A stretch of DNA of 64,000 nt from positions 2,246,001-2,310,000 of the forward strand of contig JAMJFZ010001815.1 in the NCBI GenBank assembly GCA_026225945.1, given 5' to 3'. Shown piece by piece: positions 1 through 10,190 of this stretch (its first letter is position 1; every line of letters starts with the position of its first letter). The notes beneath the pieces are model-generated. The model was given only the letters and a program-made list of their open reading frames with translations. It was not told the DNA's origin and ran no database searches. Source of the DNA: Cricetomys ansorgei (lineage: Eukaryota; Chordata; Mammalia; Rodentia; Nesomyidae). The translations under genes were made by a program, and so were the position numbers.

Positions 1-2277
1 TGTTTGGCCTTCAAGTTTTAACCAAAATATCCCTTGGATAAGGTGGCAGAAAAATGTGATGGAGAAAGAATAGCCCCTGGGTAGTTATGGGAATGCTGAG
101 AACCACCGCACTGAACTCCGTAGTTGGTACCGCCTTGACTCTCAAAGAGAAGCTGGGATAACTTTCTCGACTTTACTAATGTGAAGACATTGAGGCTTTG
201 GCACATGCTGGGTCATCACTTCACACAGTAGGTATCGGCTATCACCAAAAATAATTGCTGTCACAATGTTTGCCAACGTCGCGGTCAGCCGTCCCAATAT
301 GTTTATTCTTCTTTCAGATTTCTATCATTTTTATAATTTCTGAATGTTCTTTGCTTAAATGTACCGGTGTGGTATTGCTCCTCAAGAAAACAGAAAAACA
401 ACATGGCTCTGAAATATTCTTCTGCTGTTCCCGGGATCCTTGCCAACTCAAGAGAACAATAGAAATGGTAGAGACCAGAATGCCAAGACAGGTCCTGGTG
501 GCCCTCTGTCGTGTTCTCTGAGAACAAGGCCAAGGGGTCTGACCTAGACAAGTACCTTCTTCCTGCATGTATGCTTGGTCAGCTGTGTCCTGGAGCATCT
601 AAGGCCACTGCTTATGTGGGCTACCCTCCAGAAGAACTCTTACCCTATGGTAATCTGAGCAGTAAGGTGGCATGGTAAGAGAGAGACACTTTTGGTCCTG
701 CAGCCTCAGCAGCATGAACAAGATGATCATTGCTGACCCTCAGCCTCACATCCCTGCTAGTAAGTCTGAGTAAGGTTTTCTCCTCAAATATTCCCTCCAT
801 GTGATTATGTCTTGTCTCTCAACAATTCATCGCACTGCCCTAGCACAGCATAACTGTGGCCCATACAAATGTTCACTGGTTCCTTTTTTAGAAATCCTTC
901 TTAGTGTATTCTGAGAAATGTACACGAATATTTACAGCCTCTGGTATTTACTATATCTTTATGTATATAATCACATTAAAAGTCTAAATATAAATCGTGG
1001 CTAAGTAAGTCATGATCATTCATCCATACAACAAAATAAAGCACAGTCAAGTTTCCAGTTTACATAATGAGATTTTCATTACTCAAACCAGATCTCTTTT
1101 ACATAGGCAAGAGAAATCTCACCAGGCAAAAGAAAGGTTCTAAAACTGATCTAGGATGGTAGTTTCAATAAATGTTAAATCTACTAAAAATCATTGTGTA
1201 AAACTGTCAAAACGTATGAATTATATGATGTACAAAATATGCTTCGAGAGAGTTGTAAAACAACTGTGAATTCCTGAGGCCCTTAAATACCACTGTCAGT
1301 CATTGGTCAGGTAGGGTGTGTAGAGACTGGTGAACCAATGAGTTCTCCTTGCTGTTGTTGAAGCACTGCTGACAGCCTCTCCGATGACTCTTCTTAGTTC
1401 TTATTCTAAAGTCTTAGTCTTCCTGAAGAAAGGTGCATTATAAAGAGCTGTCTTCAGTACCTGGACTAATTCATGTACTGGCACCACTAAATCAGGGGTG
1501 GGGGAAAACTGAGATGTCTATGACCCTGCTCTGGTCTTGAAAGTGTGATAACATGCTAAACAGGAAGCAGCAGGCACCTAGGTGGTTGAGACAGCCTCGC
1601 ATGATAGGGAATGAGGGACAAATGACATGAATGTACAGGTTGCCACCCCAACAAAGCTTTAGGGTCTGGAGTCCTGGAGTACCTCTGGGTGCCACTTACA
1701 ACATGAAGAAAAAGCTGGCAATCCACAAAGAAAGTCCATTAAAGAAATGACTGTGTCAGCTAGATAGGAGTACTTACTATCACAGTAGAAGAGATATATA
1801 TGGGGCTAAAACAGTCCAAAGGTGGGCTGGAGCAATCTTCCACACTTGTAGAAGGTGATTCAGATACTTTTTTGGTTTTGAAGAATGTCCCCATCATGGA
1901 ATTTTATGGGAGACATGTATCTTCTTTATGGCCCTTCCTCCCAGGATAGAAGTTGGAAGCGTTGGTAATTCCTTTTCCTCCTTCCTTCTAGACACTTGGG
2001 AAACTGGCTCCGGCTTAAGCCTGAGTAAGTTGGCATTCTTATCCTGAATCCTGCACTGATGTCACAGTCAGCCAAATGGCTGAGAAAGGACTGGTGGAGT
2101 GCCAGTCTGCCAACCCTGGCTGTAACCTTGCCTTTCTCCTACTTTATCTCCTGCCTCTCTCAGGGCCTGTTCCACCTTGCTTTCCCGACTAACTGACTCA
2201 AGTTCTTTTGAACCAGCCCAGAGTACAGCAAGTGGTCTTTGTTCTGAGCAATCCTCAAAATGAAACACTAGAAATTT
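1..2277. other. Unassigned sequence, no gene seen
   Basis: I recognise no exon, RNA gene or young repeat here. Short open frames around 255-600 overlap in several frames and both strands, which is typical of chance ORFs. Composition is ordinary mixed AT/GC without a CpG cluster. Very old, unrecognisable repeats may be present. Confidence 0.6.
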
Positions 2278-2436
2278 GGGGTTTTTTGTTAGTTTGAAAC
2301 AGGATTTCTCTGTTGTAACTCTGGCTGCCCTGGAACTCACTTTATAGACCAGGCTGGCCTCAAACTCACAGAGATCTGCCTGCTTCTGCCTCCTGAGTGC
2401 TGGGATTAAAGGTGTGTGCCACCACCACCAGGCTTA
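2278..2436 (-). mobile_element. B1 SINE (7SL-derived)
   Basis: On the minus strand this is a near full-length B1. Read on the plus strand it shows the inverted poly-A (GGTTTTTTG), then 'CAGGATTTCTCTG', 'CCTGGAACTCACTTTATAGA', 'CCAGGCTGGCCTCAAACTCA' and 'GTGCTGGGATTAAAGGTGTG', ending in the reversed B1 head. It is about 155 bp long and moderately diverged. B1s are Pol III-type retroposons mobilised by L1 machinery; nothing suggests this copy is active. Confidence 0.93.
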
Positions 2437-3254
2437 ATAATTTGGTTTTTATTTTAACTACAATTATTTGAAGTAGTTCGATGATATAGGGTTAATAATG
2501 GGATGGATAGCCCTGTATTTTCACTGATGTTCAATCAAATCAGGGAGCAGCAGCAAAGAATGGTAGAAAATAGAGAAAACTCATAAAAACCTCTCACAAT
2601 TTCATATGGTAATATGTGTGGTATGTGAGCCTACTGAGATCCCGATGAACATTCTTTGCAGACATAAAAGTCTATCCAAAGTTGAGAAGAAAGGGGAATC
2701 AATACCACACTGGGAGGAGGGGGTATCTCAAGGGGACTCCACAGGAATGCAACTCTAACTTGAATGACAACTAGAAAAGAAGCAGTTCTTTTTATCCAAG
2801 GGCCTTGGCTGCTTCTCAGGCTGTGCTGGGGAACTAGGAGACCTTTGAAGTGTCTGGGGCAAGGCTAGGAGCAGGTGAAGGAAAGTGAAGCCAGAGCAGT
2901 GAGCAGAAGCCAGATGGCAGAGAGCTCTGTATTACATTCAGAGCTAAGACTTGTCCTAAAGGAGGTGAGCACTTATGGGGAAGATGAAGATGACACAGAG
3001 CTACAGAATGGCCTCAGTAACAGGCATTTATCCCCTCCCATTTCTGGAGGCAACTGTCAGGATGTCAGAGGGTGGGTATCCTCCGAGGTTTCCTTCCTTG
3101 ACTTGTAGATTCTCATCTCCCTGGGGCCTTGCCTGGTGCTCCTTCTGTTCCTGGGCCCTTATCTCTTCTTACAAGGAACCAATCAGAATGTATTAGGACC
3201 ATCTTACAGAATGTATTTATATGCTTGATTACCACTTTAAAAAGATCTTCTCTA
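2437..3254. other. Unassigned sequence
   Basis: No recognisable repeat or exon. Two overlapping short open frames (2875-3196) lack any recognisable protein features. Confidence 0.5.
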
Positions 3255-3854
3255 GGGCTGGAGAGATGGTTCAGTTGTTTAGAGCATTGTGCAAGTTAGT
3301 TTTGGTCAACTTGACACGAACCTAGACATATCGAGGAAGAAGGACCTGAATTGAGGAATTCCTCCATCATGTTGACATGTGTGCATGTCTGCAGGGCATT
3401 TTGTTGACTAATGATTGCTGTGGGAGTTGTCAGGCCACTGTAGATGGTGCCACCTCTGGGCAGGTAGTCCTGGGTTGTATAAGAAACCAAACTGAGTAAA
3501 CCACGGGAACAAACCACTAAGAAGCATTCTTTCATGGTCTCTGCTTCGGTTCCTAACTGCAGATTCCTGCCTTGAGTTCCTGCTTTGATTTCCCTCAGTG
3601 ATGGACTGTATGCTATAAGATGAAATAAGCTCTTTCCTCCCCAAGTTGCCTTGTGAAAATGTTTTATCACAGTAACAGAGAAGCAAACTAGAAGAAGTGC
3701 ATACTGTCCTTGCAGAAGACCTTGGTTCAGTGCCCAGCTACTAGGCCAGCAGCTCACAACTCCTGTAACTTTGGTTTTAAGAGACCCTATGGGCACTTGC
3801 ATTCACAGGCACAAACCCACACACATACACAAGTTAAAAAGAAAATAAATATTA
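3255..3854 (+). mobile_element. B3/B2-type SINE split by an LTR insertion
   Basis: The tRNA-related head 'GGCTGGAGAGATGGTTCAG' begins at 3256 and stops after 'AGAGCATTG' near 3289. The remainder resumes at about 3702 ('ATACTGTCCTTGCAGAAGAC...') and runs through the B3 body ('CAGCTCACAACTCCTGTAA') to an A-rich tail near 3835-3854. The two halves rejoin in B3 order, so the SINE is older than the LTR-like element between them. Confidence 0.85.
3294..3696 (+). mobile_element. MaLR-like rodent LTR repeat (type A)
   Basis: About 400 bp, beginning near 'TTAGTTTTGGTCAACTTGAC' and ending with 'ATCACAGTAACAGAGAAGCA'. The same family recurs at 37985-38290, 45530-45897, 48560-48957 and 59238-59650. Other copies have AATAAA about 70 bp before the end, as in an LTR. 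It interrupts a B3 SINE and is flanked by the 5-bp direct repeat GTGCA (3289-3293 and 3697-3701), the duplication size typical of ERVL/MaLR integration. The family name is tentative. Confidence 0.6.
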
Positions 3855-4029
3855 GAAATTAATAAAGAATGCTTCTTCAAATTCGGATCAGAAGCACTGT
3901 GGGGGTCAGACTTTAATATATGGATTTAGGTGGGGACACACTGTTCACAGTAAGGAACAAGACTATTTAAATGAAGCAATAGTCTAATCAGATCACCCAT
4001 TTAAACAGCCCATCTAATAATCCTCAGAC
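3855..4029. other. Unassigned spacer
   Basis: Short AT-rich unique sequence between the SINE tail and a low-complexity tract; no feature seen. Confidence 0.5.
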
Positions 4030-4193
4030 ATTCTCTCCCTCTCTCATAATTCTCTTTCTCTGTGTATGTCTCTATCTCTGTCTTTCTCATTCTTTCTCTC
4101 TCACATGCTCTTGATGTGTATGTGCACATGCATGTATATGTGGGCACACATGCATGCATTTGTGTATGTGTGTCTGCGTGTCTCTGTGTCTGA
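4030..4193. repeat. CT-rich tract grading into degenerate TG repeat
   Basis: The plus strand is pyrimidine-rich (TCTCCCTCTCTC, TTCTTTCTCTCTC) to about 4100 and then alternating purine-pyrimidine (GTGTATGTGCACATGCATG) to about 4193. It is imperfect throughout, suggesting an old compound microsatellite. Confidence 0.8.
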
Positions 4194-4508
4194 TTAAAAT
4201 CCAAATATCCTTTTGTCTACAAACAAGCATGTCAAGCCTGCAGCCTATACTAGAATTATGAATGCAGCCAGCCCAACACAAAATCATAAACTTACTTAAA
4301 ACATTATGGGAAAAAAAAAAAGATTTGCTGTTTCCTCCTGGAACTCTATTGCATGACTCTCCAGTGTCAGTTTTGCAAATGACAGCATCCCATCGACCTG
4401 TCAGAAAGTTGGACACAACCGGCAAAGTGAATAAAATAATGCCCCCAAATTCAGCCCCTACTTCTTCTACTTTTAAAAAGCAGCTTTAAGATAAATTTCA
4501 GTTCAAGT

Positions 4509-4699
4509 CAAGCTAGATAACATCATTGCCAAAGGAGATGTCGAATACAACGAAAAACTAATTATTAAACATTTTGCTCGGTCAGCTTCAATTATACTGT
4601 ATTTAAACATCGTAAATTCTTAATGACTTTCAAATTTGTGCTATTTTGAGAGGTTCCTCCTTCGTCACCTCATTAAGGAGGAAGGACAGAGTGAGATGC
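4509..4699 (+). repeat. Left arm of a long inverted repeat
   Basis: The reverse complement of 4922-5127 aligns along this arm at roughly 90% by eye. Perfect blocks are 4564-4595 (32 bp, pairing with 5027-5058) and 4654-4680 (27 bp, pairing with 4942-4968). The arm opens near 'AAGCTAGATAACATCATTGC' and closes at 'GACAGAGTGAGATGCA'. It matches no rodent SINE, LTR or L1 that I know. It may be an ancient palindromic element of the Eulor/UCON kind, or a DNA transposon with long terminal inverted repeats. Confidence 0.9.
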
Positions 4700-4921
4700 A
4701 GAGGCAGGCTTGCCTAGACTCCCTGGGTATGCCCCCATTTCATCCCACCGTTGATTTTAAGGGGCCCACCTCGCTGTCGGTCGTGAAGTGAATCATGAAT
4801 GTCTTCTGTGTCAAAGTCCAAAAGGCTGTTTGTAAATACAATGTCTCATGCATCTTTAATACTCTAATTTTAGAGAATTCAAATTATCAAATAGTTCCTT
4901 AATGGCAATATAGCCTAATAA
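4700..4921. other. Loop of the inverted repeat
   Basis: About 220 bp separate the two arms. I see no repeat or coding signal in it. It includes a CpG-bearing stretch near 4765-4790 and an AT-rich half (4830-4920). If transcribed, it would be the terminal loop of a ~200-bp hairpin. Confidence 0.7.
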
Positions 4922-5127
4922 TGCATCTCACTCTGTCCTTTCTCCTTAATGAGGTGACGAAGGAGGAATCTCTCAAAACAACACCAACTTGGAAGTCATT
5001 AAGGATTTACGATGTTTAAATGCAGCATAATTGAAGCTGACCGAGCAAAATGTTTAATGATTAGCTTTTTCGTTATATTCTCCTTCGTTACATTCTCCAA
5101 TTCCTTTGGCAATGATGTTACCTAGCT
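4922..5127 (-). repeat. Right arm of a long inverted repeat
   Basis: This is the inverted partner of 4509-4699. It carries about 14 extra bp near 5075-5100, where a motif similar to 'CTCCTTCGTTACATT' occurs twice, so a small tandem duplication arose in this arm only. The remaining differences are substitutions, mostly transitions. Several would leave G-U pairs in a plus-strand RNA. Confidence 0.9.
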
Positions 5128-5269
5128 TAACTTAATAAACATTATTGCATAGTGTTCCTGAGTATATTGTGTACGTTGCCCAAATATGTTTTGATTACTA
5201 AAATAAAGCTTATTCATTTGAGTTTTATGACTGATCAAGTCATCTAAAATATGATTCCATAGAATATGG

Positions 5270-5530
5270 AGTTGTCCTCAACACACACCTATCGTCCCAG
5301 CTTCTCAGGAGGTGGAGGCAATTGCTTTAGCCCATAGTTCGAGACTAGCCTGAACAACATAGCAAGACCCTATCCTCCAAAAAAGAAAAAAAGCCAGGCT
5401 GCATACATAGGCACCTGCCTGTGACTACAGCATTTGGGAGGTTGAAGCAGTATGAGAACCCCATGTCTGAAGGCAGTCAAAGTGACATAGCAAGAGCATA
5501 GCAAGACTAGCCCAAATAAGTAAGCAAAAT
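5270..5530 (+). mobile_element. Two tandem old B1-like monomers
   Basis: The first (about 5270-5393) has 'TCGTCCCAGCTTCTCAGGAG', 'GTTCGAGACTAGCCTGAACA' and 'ATAGCAAGACCCTATC', then an A-rich linker. The second (about 5394-5530) has 'GCCAGGCTGCATACATAGGC', 'ACTACAGCATTTGGGAGGTT' and 'GACATAGCAAGAGC'. They resemble proto-B1/early B1 more than young B1 and are highly diverged. Confidence 0.7.
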
Positions 5531-5734
5531 CAAACATATGTTGACGTATGAGCATACATATGGGATCAAATGGACGAAATTCCTTTTCAAATATTTGAAA
5601 CTAGGAATAGTTCCGTCAACAGAATAAATGAAAACAGTATAGCTGGCTCACATCAGTCTCTGACCATTCCTAGTCACAAGCAGAGAATTTGGAACATTCA
5701 TGAATGTAAAATATCTTTTTAAATGATTCATCCT

Positions 5735-5871
5735 TGCTTCCATCTTTTTAATTTTTAAGATTATAATATAATTAAATTCTTCCCTTCCTTCAAACCCTTC
5801 CCATGTACCCCTCCCTGCTCTCTTTTAAATTCATGGCCTCTTTTTTCACTAATTAATTCTTATTGCATGCA

Positions 5872-5931
<60 letters not shown>

Positions 5932-6030
5932 CCTAAATAGAACCTGCTTGGTCTTATAATGTTATTTGTATGTATGTATCCAGGGCTGACCATTTAGCAC
6001 CAGACAACCTATTGGTGTGCTCTTTCCAGG
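5735..6030 (-). mobile_element. LINE-1 3' end (Lx-type), minus orientation
   Basis: The plus strand reads as the complement of the rodent L1 3' end: 'TTAAGATTATAATATAATTA' (near the poly-A side), then a C/T-rich tract complementary to the L1 3' polypurine tract, then 'AATTCATGGCCTC'. A TG microsatellite follows, then 'GGGCTGACCATTTAGCACCA' and 'TATTGGTGTGCTCTTTCCAG'. The same signature recurs at 29525-29800. Confidence 0.7.
5871..5930. repeat. (TG)n microsatellite
   Basis: About 30 dinucleotide units with one interruption (GTTTG near 5882), lying inside an L1 3'-end copy. Probably length-polymorphic. Confidence 0.97.
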
Positions 6031-6185
6031 GAAAGAAGTTTTTATTTGAATTAAAAAACAACTTAAGAAATCATTTGCAAAGGTATCATAGGTGTTAATG
6101 AAATTTCAATATTTTAAATGAGCCAGAATGATAAACTGTATTTGGAAGTTCAGACAGGAGAAAATAGAAGCTCCCTGTTTAACAG

Positions 6186-6372
6186 GAGGTACACAATATA
6201 CATATGCATTACAGACACACTTGCATATATGCATTATGCATGCATATACTATACACATTATGTACACACATAGAATATATATCATGTACACAGTACACAC
6301 GAGTATTATGTACACGTATTATACACACACGTGCATTATATGCACACATTATATACAGATATGCACACAGTG
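6186..6372. repeat. Degenerate CA/TA-rich repeat
   Basis: Irregular alternation of ACAC, ATAT, TGCATTATGCATGCATA and TGTACACA motifs. Many short palindromes (ATGCAT, TGTACA, TATATA) make it both Z-DNA-prone and hairpin-prone. Chance open frames on both strands reflect this bias. Confidence 0.85.
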
Positions 6373-6439
6373 TGGAAACTCTCCTGAGTTGTAAGAAGGG
6401 TAGAATGCCAGCTTTCTTTGCTTAGCTAGCAATACAGCG

Positions 6440-7025
6440 ATGACTGAACTATATACAGTTTACCACTCTTTGTCAGACTAGCATCCCCCTGAGGTCTGTG
6501 TCTCATAGTCCAATGTGAAAAGTAAGCCAACCCTCCTGATCCTATTACAGCAAGAGCAGATGGTGGTAGAAGAGATTGTGAAGAGCCAATACAGTCTTTC
6601 CTCTGAGTAACATCAACCTGATTTTCCAGCTTGAATGCAAAGCAATAAAATCCTTTTAGTGAAGTTCTGAATTTGTTCTTAGTGGCTTAAAGGAAAAACA
6701 GAGAAATCTGTTAGCTAGTCCTATCTGATAGCTAGTCCTATCCACAAATGTACACATATTCATTAGATATCAAAGTTACAGGGGGACTGCACCATTAGTT
6801 TACAGATCAGCTATGAGACCTAGTTAATTTTAAAACTGTATATAGATCCTTTGAATACAGATGATGAAACTTAATCTTCAGTCTGAAAAGTTACATGCAT
6901 TTTGTGCTTCTACACAAACTGTTCAATGATTCATCACTAAACTTATCATTGTAGATAACAGAAGTCAGTGAAATGGGTCGATGAAATCATAGAATATTTT
7001 ATAAGCTCTTTAACTTTGAATCTCA
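6440..7025. other. Unassigned sequence
   Basis: No recognised gene or repeat. A 14-bp motif TAGCTAGTCCTATC is duplicated a few bases apart near 6711-6741, a trivial local slippage product. Confidence 0.5.
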
Positions 7026-7029
7026 TAGC

Positions 7030-7423
7030 CTGCCTTTTCTATTGCTGTGACAAAACACCATGACCATGGCAATTTATAAAAGGTAGCATGTAATTTAGGG
7101 GCTCACAGGTCCAGAGGGTTAAAGTCCATTGACCATCATGACAGGGAGCATGGCAGCAGGTGGGTCCACATGACACTGGAACAGTATCTGAGAGCTCACA
7201 TCTGATCCACAAGCACAAGGCAGAGGGTGCTGTGATAGATAGAGAAGGAAGGAGAGAGAACTGGGAATGACATAGGTTTTTGAAAACCTAAGCCTGATGG
7301 AGTGACATGCCACCTCTGACAAGGCCACACCTCCTAAACTTCCCCCAAACAGTCCTACCAAGTGAGGACCAAACATTCAAATATATGGGCCCAAGGGGGA
7401 CATTCTCATTCAAACCACCACAG
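7030..7423 (-). mobile_element. MaLR-like rodent LTR (type B)
   Basis: The plus strand begins 'TTTCTATTGCTGTGACAAAA' and ends 'CATTCAAACCACCACA'. Its reverse complement starts TGTGGTGGTTTGAATG and ends in '...TTTTGTCACAGCAATAGAAA', the layout of a short LTR. Related copies are at 28922-29174, 33735-33868, 61283-61614 and 63451-63813. Similarity to primate MST/THE1 LTR ends is suggestive; the exact subfamily is unknown. Confidence 0.6.
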
Positions 7424-7984
7424 CTTGAACGAACAAAGTTTCATGTCTCTGTCCATGTTACCAAAGCTCTGCTGATCTAGAGGGTATAATCCTAACTACC
7501 TCGGCTTGAACCATCAGGACATATGACCGCATAATAAAATAGTCAAGCCTCCCCAAAGAGCATAGTAACAATGTCTTCCCAGAGGTTGGAACGCTGGATT
7601 CTCACTCTGCCTCTCTTTGTCCTCAGCACCACCCTGCTCTAATTGTATCCTTTCTCCTTATCCATCAGGGATCTTATAAGTTTCATCAAAGAATCCAGAA
7701 ACTGTAACAGTAAACTAAGTAGCAAATAATTATGACAGGAAATATATGTATTTCAGTTAATTACATCTCAGTTATTAACTATGCATTTTATTAAAGAATT
7801 GTAGAAGTTAAAGCATAACCAACCATAAAAGAGATGGAAAGATTTCTACCTCGATGATAAGAGAGTTCTGCTATTAGGACAAGTGAGAACTAAGCTGCAG
7901 ACAGCTTCATAATAGTGCTGAAAGTGAACATTTGAATTTCATTTACCTTTTAAAAATAAATTACTTGCAATTACAAAGAGAATC
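7424..7984. other. Unassigned sequence
   Basis: AT-rich unique sequence with no exon, RNA gene or repeat that I recognise. Confidence 0.5.
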
Positions 7985-8640
7985 TTAAATGCTAAAAACC
8001 TAGGATCAAATTTAGCCAAGACTTGCAAACTGAGCACCATAAGACATTTCCAAACAAGTTAAAGAAAACACCAATAAAGCAAAGACACCCATGTTACTGG
8101 GTTATAATTTAACATTAAAACATTAAAATTGTTCGGTTATCTACAGATGCCATCCAGCATCTATGATAATCACAAAGTTCTTATGGAAATAGAAAAGCCA
8201 ACTCTTAAATTCATGCAGAATCATGAGATGCAGAATTATAATGGATCTAGAGCTCAAACAATCCTGATAAAGACCAGGTTAAAAGACATGTTTTCCAATT
8301 ACAGAACTCAATATAAAGTGAGAGAGTATTAAAAAAAAATACTCAGCATCATTCTTAGGGAAATCAAAACTGTAATGAGTTACCACTTCACTTATACTAG
8401 AGTGCTGTTAATAACAAAAAAGAAATGAAAATGGAAAACAACCATTGATTGGGATCTGGAGAAACTCTAACCCTCTTAGCTGGAAGGAATATGAAGGGGA
8501 CAGCTGATGTGGGAAAGAGCTACAGGTTCTCCAAAACTGATAATCATGGAATTACCATACAGCCTAGAAATTCTACTACTCTACACCACAAAGAAAGGAA
8601 AACAAATATTCAAGCACTCCTCACAAGAGCCCAAATCTGA
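7985..8640 (+). mobile_element. LINE-1 ORF2 fragment (old, rearranged)
   Basis: Sequence follows the L1 ORF2 C-terminal half with gaps. 'GGATCAAATTTAGCCAAGA' and 'GTTATCTACAGATGCCATCC' match the segment around the usual 'CTACAGATTCAATGC'. From about 8335, 'CTCAGCATCATTCTTAGGGA', 'GAGTTACCACTTCAC', 'GGATCTGGAGAAACTCTAAC' and 'GGAATTACCATACAGCC' match the more distal ORF2. Many stops and deletions are present, so it is a dead copy. In native L1 order this fragment ends downstream of where the next fragment starts, so it is a separate insertion. Confidence 0.8.
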
Positions 8641-8689
8641 AAATTACTGAGTAGTCATCCACATTGGAGACACTAGAGATGGAGAGGCT

Positions 8690-9345
8690 GCACGTGCTCA
8701 CAGACGTGAGGAAATAATTTTGCGGGAGAGACCATCCTCCTAAACGCAACCCTACCCCAAATTCCAGTTTCCAGATTGAGTGCAATCCAAACGAAAATTC
8801 CAATGCCATGGGAAAATGACATGAAAAAATAGACAGTAAAAAAAATTATACAGAGGCATGAAAGTCCAAGGATAGTCAAAGCTGTACTGGACAACAAGAA
8901 TAGCATAAGAGGCATCACCACACCTGACTTCACATTATACTCAGAGCAATAGTAATAAAAATGGCATGGTGCTGGGCCGGAAACATGCATCAATGGAATA
9001 GACCTACAGGTACCTGATTTTTGACAACAATAGCAAAAATACACATTCAAAAACAGACAGCATCTTTGGCAAATAATATTGGGGAAACTGGATTTCATCA
9101 TGCAGAGAAATGAAACTAGATCCTATCTGTCACCTCACACAAAACTCAAATCTAATGGGTCAGACTGCAACATAAGAACCAATACCCTGAAACTTCTAGA
9201 GGAAAACTAGGGAGTGCACTGCAGCTTATAGGCACAGACCTGGGCTGCTCTCAACCTTGGTCAGATAAGCTTTTGTCAGATGTCCATCGATGGATGACTG
9301 GATAATAAAAATGTGATATGTACATACAGGGTATTTTATATTTAT
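8690..9345 (+). mobile_element. Second LINE-1 ORF2 fragment (old)
   Basis: ORF2-like landmarks appear in order: 'GATTGAGTGCAATCC', 'AATTCCAATGCCATGGGAAA', 'AGTCCAAGGATAGTCAAAGC', 'GGCATCACCACACCTGAC', 'ATGGCATGGTGCTGG', 'CAATGGAATAGACCTACAGG', 'GGATGACTGGATAATAAAAA'. Stops interrupt every frame. The copy continues beyond an inserted B3 at about 9595, so this piece, 9595-9900 and 10191-10620 are probably one element. Confidence 0.85.
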
Positions 9346-9365
9346 TTTGGTTTTTAAATTATGTC

Positions 9366-9548
9366 GGGGGTGTGTGTGTGTGTAGGCATGTGCACATGAG
9401 TGCTGTCCATGAACAGGGCATCAGACACACCAGAGTTAGAGTTGTAGGTGGTTTATGAGCCATCTGGCATGTCTGAGAGCCGAATTCAAGTCCTCTGCAA
9501 GAAGAGTGTGAGCCCTTAACTACTGAATAATCCTTCCAGCTCCCTACA
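9366..9548 (-). mobile_element. B3 SINE inserted in LINE-1
   Basis: The reverse complement reads from the tRNA-like head ('GAGCTGGAAGGATTATTCAG') through the B3 body to a CA/TG-rich end. On the plus strand 'GTAGGTGGTTTATGAGCCAT' and 'CAAGTCCTCTGCAAGAAGAG' are diagnostic. It separates two parts of one L1 copy and so post-dates it. An (AAAT)n run at 9570-9592 follows. Confidence 0.82.
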
Positions 9549-9594
9549 ACAAAATTGTTTTCAGCTGTACAAATAAATAAATAAATAAATTCAC

Positions 9595-9900
9595 ACATAA
9601 ATGGAGGGAGATGGAAATAACCATTTTGGATGAGGAAACCAAAACTAAGAAAAGCAAATGTCACACTTTCTCTTTTATATGTGAATGCTAGCCTTGAGTC
9701 TTTATGTGTTATTTACATTGGAATACCTGTTGAAGTCAGGATATGAGAAAAGGCCCATGAGGAGAGAGGTTTCAAGGGAACATGAATGTAGAACACAGTG
9801 GCCTGAAGGGGAAAAGAAGAACAGGAGGCAGGAGGGTTAAGTAGGGTAGGGGACGGTAAGGCAGGATAAGGAAGGCATAGCAGCGGGAGAGCTACCAGTA
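9595..9900 (+). mobile_element. LINE-1 ORF2 tail and purine-rich 3' UTR start
   Basis: 'ACCATTTTGGATGAGGAAAC' and 'TTTCTCTTTTATATGTGAAT' match the end of the L1 reverse-transcriptase ORF. These are followed by 'AGAGGTTTCAAGGGAACATG' and a G/A-rich stretch typical of the old rodent L1 3' UTR. It continues the element interrupted by the B3 at 9366-9548. Confidence 0.75.
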
Positions 9901-9950
9901 AAGACTTTAGAAAACATTTAGAAACCTATTATTAAAGAAGCTTCCTAAAA

Positions 9951-9955
<5 letters not shown>

Positions 9956-9988
<33 letters not shown>

Positions 9989-10190
9989 CATAAATATACA
10001 TATATATGTATGTATGCAAATGTATATATGCAAATGTATTTGCATATATATATATACACACATATGTTTGCATTTTAGAAAACTTCTTTAACATGTGTAT
10101 ATATGTGTGTGTGTATATATATAGAGAGAGAGACAGAGACAGAGAGGGAAACAGAGACAGAGAGAGAGAGACAGAGAGAGAGAGAGAGTG
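9956..10190. repeat. Compound microsatellite: (GT)n, (TA/CA)n, (GA)n
   Basis: A pure GT run (9956-9986) passes into mixed TA/TG with repeated 'TATATGCAAATGTAT' motifs, then a GA-rich block (10122-10190: AGAGAGAGACAGAGACAGAG). The first two parts are bracketed by inverted copies of a CTAAAATGCAA-like motif (9943 and about 10066). Confidence 0.93.

Noticed and set aside
3255..3290. tRNA-like promoter boxes in B3/ID heads as functional tRNA or BC1 genes
   Set aside because: The sequences are diverged SINE heads without a foldable intact tRNA; the same holds for 26609-26695 and 42223-42300.
3296..3802. 168-codon minus-strand open frame, the longest in the window
   Set aside because: It runs across a MaLR-like LTR and into a B3 SINE and has no protein features; a chance frame.
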